The translations under genes and the position numbers were made by a program. This document shows, piece by piece, positions 57,869-64,000 of a stretch of DNA of 64,000 bases (positions within the stretch are counted from its first letter, which is position 1; every line of letters starts with the position of its first letter). The stretch is taken from positions 3,737,675 to 3,801,674 of the forward strand of contig NC_087078.1 of the NCBI RefSeq assembly GCF_026151205.1. Direction: 5' to 3'. Below the pieces are notes generated by a model, which made no database searches, had not been told where the DNA came from, and saw only the letters and a program-made list of their open reading frames with translations. The stretch comes from Bolinopsis microptera (Eukaryota; Ctenophora; Tentaculata; Lobata; Bolinopsidae).

Positions 57869-59114
57869 ATGTCGCGGTTAAAGCAACGTCTAACATTACC
57901 TCTAGTAGATGAAGATGTGATTTTAGACCAGGGTCCTGGTTCAGCTAACTCAACATCTCTCCTCATACCACCCGACTTTGGAACTGTCTACTACTCGGGA
58001 GATCAGATAACAAACAACTACATCAACAGTATTACTACTAGTTCTAGCAGAGACACTACTAGTAGAGACACTACTAGTAGAGACACTACTAGTAGAGACA
58101 CTACTAGAGACACCACTAGTAGAGACATGTTCCCTCCACCCCGAGGTAGTCTGTTGCCAGTGTTAGCTGACGGAGCCGGCACCAGGAAGAACCTCATGTA
58201 CAACGAGTACGAGAACTTCATGAAAAACTCAGTCCCTATGTCAGAGTAAGTCAACTAGATTAGTTACTAATAATGTAAGTAATGACTACTACTATAATGG
58301 CGTCGTGTTTAGTGTTGGTTTAACAAGTGGGACTCAGTATTTTATAAGGCTTCCTTAATGTCACTTAATGTCACTTAATGTCACTGTAGGAAAAGTTTAT
58401 CATTATTATTATTTGCTCGTTTTGCAATCTAGTTTGGCACAGCATGTCCATTGTCCATACAGTTTAACCACAGTTTGAAGAAACTAAGAACCAATGTCCG
58501 CCACGGTTCGAGTCACCCTCGGACCTGACCACGTACACAGCTCATAGTAATTATTAACTAATGATATTTTAATTAAATATGGTCTAACTCTAAATCTTGT
58601 TAAAGTAGGGCGGAAGATGGTATTAAAACTATGTTAATCCTACCCATAGTGATAATTTGATTATAGAATAATGCTAATATATGAGCACATTTTATCCAAA
58701 AGAGACACCTGACAGATACACTTAGTTTAGTGCACTAGTTACTGAGTTAGTGAAGTTCTGAACTGCTTTTGATTTAACCTTTTCACAAATTAATCATTTG
58801 CGTCTGTCACATCTGATTTTGTGTGTCCACTTTCCAACCGTGTCCACTCTCAGTACAGTAGAGATACGAAGGGAAACCTCTCCTATAAACGGGCACAGTA
58901 AGGAGAAGAAGAAGAGAAAAGGAGAAGACAGTAAGCAACAACAGAAAACTAAGAACAAGTACAAGGAGCAGCATGTAGCTTTACTAGACTCCCCTGTTAG
59001 TCAGATACAGGAGCAGAGCAGTATGGGCAAGGAACCGGAGTCGGAGCCAGAAGAGGAGACAAAAGCAAAGAAAGATTTCAAGAGGATGGTTTTAAAAACA
59101 ATCGTAGCTGAGCA
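57869..59114 (+). CDS. Unrecognised gene, two exons seen
   Basis: Exon 1 (57869-58245) starts MSRLKQRLTLPLVDEDVILD and ends TCAGA/gtaagtc. Exon 2 (58854-59114) follows CTCTCAG in phase and ends GAGCA/gtgagtaa. Exon 1 holds a Ser/Arg/Asp/Thr repeat (TSRDT, 15-bp units). Exon 2 is highly charged, with Lys-rich (KEKKKRKGEDSK) and Glu-rich parts, then KKDFKRMVLKTIVAE. No signal peptide or known domain. The open donor shows it continues, but no third exon was identified. Confidence 0.62.
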
Positions 59115-60692
59115 GTGAGTAATTATCACCTTATTATGCCATCGCAGCATTTTTATAGTTACCTAACATTTACCGATATCTAGCTACTTATTAAAATTTT
59201 GGTAAAATCATGTTATTAAATAAAAAATTTGGTGTCCCCTCACAATTGTCACAAACAGTGGAGAAGGGTGGTAGTGAGGATACTATATGACTTCAGGTAT
59301 AGTGATCTATTTAACGACAATCCTATGGTAAAAAGTTCGTCTACATAACAAACCTGAATACGTGGTACCCAGGTGTCTTCATCCATCCAGCACCGATTAA
59401 GGATTGATATCCTTCATTCCGGAATCCTGTCGGAGAATGGTTGGCAATTTGTCTAATTCCAGGCAGCACTACAGTATGCAGCTGAGTAACACTACCTGCA
59501 TGTTGTTCAGCTGTAACAGTGAGCTTTAGGAACCTGGTTCACTTCAACAGTAGTAAATCAGAAACCTGGAGCGTTGTGAATACTCATACCCACACGGAGA
59601 TATTAATTAGCTTTCTTTATCTGTTTTTAATCAGTAGTCAGCTTCTTGTCAGGTTCTAGTCTCGAGGCTGAGTGCTCGGTCTGTGCTCAGGGAGCAGTAA
59701 GATAAGTGTGCGGGCCCATTAGGGTGGGGCTGGGGAGCTATTCTATAGGGGGATCTGGTAGATATTAGATAGGTCTAGACACTAGCTGCTATAAACAATG
59801 TTTGGTAAGTAAGGATCACTTCACTAAGTTGTACATGTTATTAACTTATTAATCTTATGCTCGCGTCAACGCGTGGCCGAATATCATCAGATATTGGCCG
59901 GTGGTCACTATTTTGCGGTGGTCACTGTTTTGCGGTGGTCACTGTTGGACGGCCACTCTGCAGTTGGAGCCCCGCGTCATACGAAATCAAATTATTTGTG
60001 TTCAAAGTACTGTGAACAAACTTTGTTCTTCAATCGTTTTCTTGCATTCAAATCTTTACCAGTTGTTTACACTACTTTTAAGCAACAGTGAACAGTAAAG
60101 CAAAAATAAAATCAGCTGCAGACAACATTTTATATTAATTACCACAGCAAAAGCACAGTTGAAGCAATGCTGGAGGGCTAGCCAACCTCCAGAGGCAACA
60201 GAGCCGTTAATACTTTAATACAAACAATGCGATGCGTCTATAGTTTTAGTTGTATCTTGGTTTTCACTGCGAAAATATGTGTTTAGACCAAGTTAGATTT
60301 CAGCTATTATTCAGCTTCCAAACGTCCAGTATTTTTTGTTCCAACAATTTACACGTCTAGTTCATCTGAAAAATGCCTAATCGATACAGAAGATACAACA
60401 GAACAAATACAGAGAATAAATACCCCTGTGCTTCTTTGTTCTAATGTCTGTATTCTATGAATTGCTTGCAACCACAAGAAAGCTTAGATTGGTAGAAAAT
60501 AATTGTTTAATTCCCAGTAGCCGCAAGCAAATTCCTTAAAATTAGTCGTGATAATGAAAAAGATAATCACTTTGCTGTTTAGGCTTTTTACTTGTCACAA
60601 CTTGGTTGGTTCATCGCTTTTCTTTTCTTACAATTTGTTTCGTGTTTCGCTCTCTTGAGTGGGTCGATCATGATAGATTACTGGGGAGGAAA
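59115..60692. other. No supported gene
   Basis: Probably intron or 3' flank of the preceding gene. TATTTTGCGGTGGTCACTGT-type short repeats at about 59900-59945. No exon in the right phase found. Confidence 0.4.
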
Positions 60693-61613
60693 TGAGAGTC
60701 CCCACTCACTGTAAAACAAAATACATCAATATGTATTGTCGACGTTTCGGCTACATACCTTTGCCATAGACATATTTAACAAAAATCAATACAATCGAAA
60801 AAATTACAAGCAATAATTATGTGAAATATCTTCAAATTATACAAAATTCTATATAATTGAAGTATAACTAGCAATTATATCATATATGAAATAACAACTA
60901 CAAATTATAAAATAAACAAAAGTAAGGCTAATAAGTAGGTTTATAAAATCTACAACGTAAATAAGTATAAACGTAACTAGTAACTAAGTATAAACTAATA
61001 ACTAGATCGGCTACATAAATAAAAGTTCCTTACATTAATTTATATTTTAAGTGTATTTTATCCAATCTCCCACACTTATAAACTCGGATGACTGTGTGTA
61101 AATTAATAATTTCCGGAATTTCGTGATTGATAAGTACTGACTGCCACAGGCACAACTGTCGATCCACATAGTCTGTGTCTCACGCTGTGGAACAGCCAGG
61201 AAGAGATGTTTCAATAAAAGGGCTGATTTAACAACAAGCTTGATCTCGGAGATCAATGATCTCCCGACGTGAGACATCTTTTGCGTGCAATGTACTGAAA
61301 AGGTTGTACAATGTAAGTTGTAAGGGCGTGGAATGTCTGAAATTTCCTCTTATCTAGGTAATGTTTTCTGACGGCTGTTCATTTGTGGCCGTCCCTCACT
61401 GATTTGTAGTGTTCATAGGCTATATTTCTTTTGAACCTTTTGTAGGTTTTTCACGTTATTGCTAGTTATATTTTATTTTAATAGATATATTTTAACAACT
61501 GCTTGTTGCAACTATGTAAAGAGTAATCTGGACGTTTCGTCTATGATAAAGGCATGTTAGCCGAATGGTCGATGATACATGATATTTTGTTTTGAAGTGA
61601 GTGGAGACTCTTA
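60693..61613. mobile_element. About 920-bp TIR element
   Basis: AGAGTCCCCACTCACTGTAA and the next bases at the left match the right end inversely with few differences. The next inner blocks are inverted too (GACGTTTCGGCTACATACCT versus GACGTTTCGTCTATGATAAA). The minus-strand frame at 61047-61277 includes SCACGSQYLSITKFRKLL but no clear domain. A solo TIR of this family sits at 26085. Confidence 0.65.
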
Positions 61614-61968
61614 TTTCGTCGTCAGTATAATATATCTCTTACAAAAACAATTTGTTTCAAAAATTTTGAACTATAAAGACTTTTACGACATCAAGGGAAA
61701 ATTTGAACGTTCAGGTTGCTTTTAAGCTTCAGAGTTTTGACCCAACTAAATATCTGATTAATTATATAGCCGGAGCGTGGCCAGGATATTAACACCTGTT
61801 ATAGTGGAGTAGTGGTTAGCTGCTGGATATTATCACTTGCCAGTTGCTAATGGTGCCTTGTTGTTTGCCACTTAATTCGTTAATTAAACAGCTACCTTGT
61901 TCTACACGAAATAATTTAAATTGTCTCCTTTGAGAAGTTCACCCTTTAACAGGAAGTGAGAGAGAGAG

Positions 61969-62656
61969 ATGATGACAACAGACAGACTACACCCCCTCTG
62001 TCCACAGCGGTCTCCAGAGCCACATTACCTCCCCACTATAAAAACACCCGACCCTCAAGCTGGTCTCAGGACCCCATTCAGAACAACAGACCCACTTGAC
62101 TGTAACCCTGGTAATCCTGGTAACCCTGGTAACCCTGGTAACTCTGGTAACCCTGGTAACCCCCTGGTATCCTCAGCTTGTGTCACCAGGAGCCCAACAC
62201 CTGCTAGTCTTGTCTTACGGAGGATCAGTGCTACCAGCAACAGCCCAGCTCTAAACAGCACTATAACCGGTCTGAGTCCAGTGGTGGAGGAGCAGCTCTC
62301 CAGACAGAAGAGTGAAACGTTCGAGGTGGTGGACTCGGATAACACAAAGTTTACCTTCAGTATTATATCAGAGATAGCAGCAGCTGGACAGGACGCCCTG
62401 GGTAATTGCGTGGAACCTAATGGTCCTATCCAGAAAACATGCAGAGCTATCTCAGAGTGCATCAGGTACGACTTTTTAATCAATATATATCAGGTACCTA
62501 CTTCACTTTAATCAATATTCAATTGTGGCTTTGATTAATTGCGATTGTTTGTCAGGTCTGCAAAGAAAGGGGACACATTTACCCGTTTTGTTTTTTTATA
62601 AAATTTATTCCTCTTGCAGGTGTATCACTATATGTATCGGGTCGGGCTCACGCTAA
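61969..62656 (+). CDS. Unrecognised gene, one long exon plus probable last exon
   Basis: ATG at 61969 follows an in-frame TGA. Exon 1 runs to TGCATCAG/gtacgac at 62465. A short exon at 62620-62656 (ctcttgcag) joins in phase and ends in TAA, reading RCITICIGSGSR. Exon 1 is Pro-rich with a PGN repeat (9-bp units, 62105-62163), then VVEEQLSRQKSETFEVVDSD and NTKFTFSIISEIAAAGQDAL. No family recognised. The second exon is less certain. Confidence 0.55.
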
Positions 62657-63894
62657 CTGATACTACCTGTGTATATGTATGGGTAGAATCACGTGGGGGT
62701 CTGGAGGGGGGGGGTCTGGGGCTGTTTCGTAATAGTGAGTAATAATGCCGGAATGGTCACGGTATAAAGAGTTTCGCGGTATGAAGAAGCACAATTTACA
62801 AGGCTTTTATTGTGTCGCCGACTAGGGATTACCGATTGTCGACTGGTGCCACCCGAGTTGCAAGATAGCGCAGAAAATGATAACCTCATTCGCGTTTTGT
62901 TTATCTTCGGAAGAATGGTTCAATCTCACAATCAACACCAAAGTCTAGGTTCCCACTTAGAGACGCAACTTGTTCAATGGCAAAATTTTACTCTTCAAAA
63001 TTTTACTCTTCAAGCATTAGTGACTTATCCATAAATTCAAAGAGTTAGGTGTTGAGTATTGTGCTCTCAAGTGTGAGACGTGAGACACACACCATGTCAC
63101 AACTGCTACTACTACAAATCTACAACTCTCCCTGGCCCTTGTTCAAGTACATCGTTACACTGCGTTACTTTTTGTTGCCTTCAACTCGGTGGAGCCCTTA
63201 TTTAAGTTATATATTAAGCCATTCTGGTGACATCAAAATACAGAGTAATGGACTTTCTAAAACCCATTAGTGGCTATTTTCATTTATAATATCTTGAATG
63301 CTATTTATCGAAGAAGAATTCACTTTTCGTTACTGTATCAGAATGTTTCAACCAATTTGTTCTCTCTAACGAAAAGAATTAAAGACCTTTAGGACATTTA
63401 AAATATTTTAAGGCCTTTCAGATTGAACTTTGTTGCAGAGCGTGAATATATCAATAAATTTGTAACGCCTGCGAGTTTGTTCTCCTTTAGTCCACGGAGC
63501 AAGGACCTGCTTGTTTTGATGCGCCCGATAAAGAGCTTGCAATTTATATGTCTCCAATTTTAATGGGAAAATGACAGGACCGTAAATAAAAGAGTTGTAA
63601 AGATGTAGTAAAGTAGTAAACTGTAGGAAGCCATTAAACAGATTTTTTAGATACTCCGACGGTTAGCATTTATTTGCATTTTGTTAAGATAATCAGAACT
63701 CGGATAATTTCATTAAAAATTAAGCTACATTTTAAAAAGTAAATTTCTTGTAAGTTTCAGTCAGGAAAAAGATTACTCTCGTATTGTAGTATTGTAGTAT
63801 TGTAGTGTTGTAGTATTATGTTGTGTGTTTCACTGTTCAGCTCCTAATCTCAAACCAATCTCGGTACACTGTACCGGGCATTATTAACAGCCAT
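62657..63894. other. No supported gene
   Basis: Contains a G-run at about 62706, a duplicated AAAATTTTACTCTTC at about 62984, and TAGTATTGTAGTATTG repeats at 63785-63815. No exon found. Confidence 0.4.
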
Positions 63895-64000
63895 ATCCAA
63901 GAGACACAGTTTGGTGCCTCAAGTAACAGAGACACAGTCTGGTGCCTCAAGTAACAGAGACACAGTCTGGTCCCTCAAGTAACAGAGACACAGTCTGGTG
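63895..64000. repeat. 28-bp tandem repeat at window edge
   Basis: Nearly four copies of AAGTAACAGAGACACAGTCT plus GGTGCCTC, continuing past the right edge. Confidence 0.93.

Noticed and set aside
60693-61613. LTR retrotransposon
   Set aside because: The end repeats are inverted, not direct, and no gag/pol or primer-binding site is seen.

Overview
This is a stretch of AT-rich metazoan nuclear DNA, most likely from an invertebrate. The evidence is small coding exons bounded by GT-AG introns, a C2H2 zinc-finger gene, an ankyrin gene, a cytosolic-type sulfotransferase fragment, an F-type (fucolectin-like) lectin domain, a nucleotidyl cyclase C-terminus, a LINE reverse-transcriptase fragment and a tRNA-derived SINE. 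I cannot name the species. Coding exons cover only a small part of the window; minisatellites and terminal-inverted-repeat (TIR) elements fill much of the rest. Exon coordinates were worked out by hand from splice sites and reading phase.

Layout. 1-548: an 11-bp minisatellite in the last intron of a class III nucleotidyl cyclase gene, then its final exon. 1396-6813 (minus): seven phase-consistent exons of an unrecognised gene; one intron holds short tandem repeats and a 486-bp tandem array with tRNA-like segments. 7916-8753: a TA-flanked TIR element. 8798-11441 (plus): a C2H2 zinc-finger gene. 13370-14083 (minus): a broken F-type lectin. 15142-17109: a dispersed repeat whose two halves flank four sulfotransferase exons, bordered by a second copy of the TA-flanked element. 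21097-23595: a 2.5-kb TIR element, mostly repeats carrying TTTGTCAC. 23650-26405 (plus): a complete-looking ankyrin-repeat gene. 26714-27625: a 28-bp minisatellite with a palindromic element inserted.

27.6-41.8 kb: no gene found, but several fold-back and TIR elements (32.2-33.5 kb, 35858-36376), two very stable GAA-loop hairpins near 34.4 kb, and minisatellites. 42.1-43.3 kb: two isolated plus-strand exons of unknown genes. 44174-44662 and 53322-53826: two copies of one TIR element in opposite orientation. 46577-47120 (minus): LINE remnant. 47487-48653 (plus): acidic protein gene. 49161-49519: SINE. 54645-55395: 32-bp minisatellite. 57869-59114 and 61969-62656 (plus): two unrecognised genes. 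60693-61613: another TIR element.

The genes show no shared pathway. Two themes recur: (1) minisatellites occur inside the coding exons of five unrelated genes, always keeping frame; (2) TIR elements with TA target sites carry short motifs repeated many times near their ends. The least ordinary observations are the sulfotransferase fragment enclosed by a dispersed repeat, and the near-identical 486-bp array sitting inside an 11-bp minisatellite.
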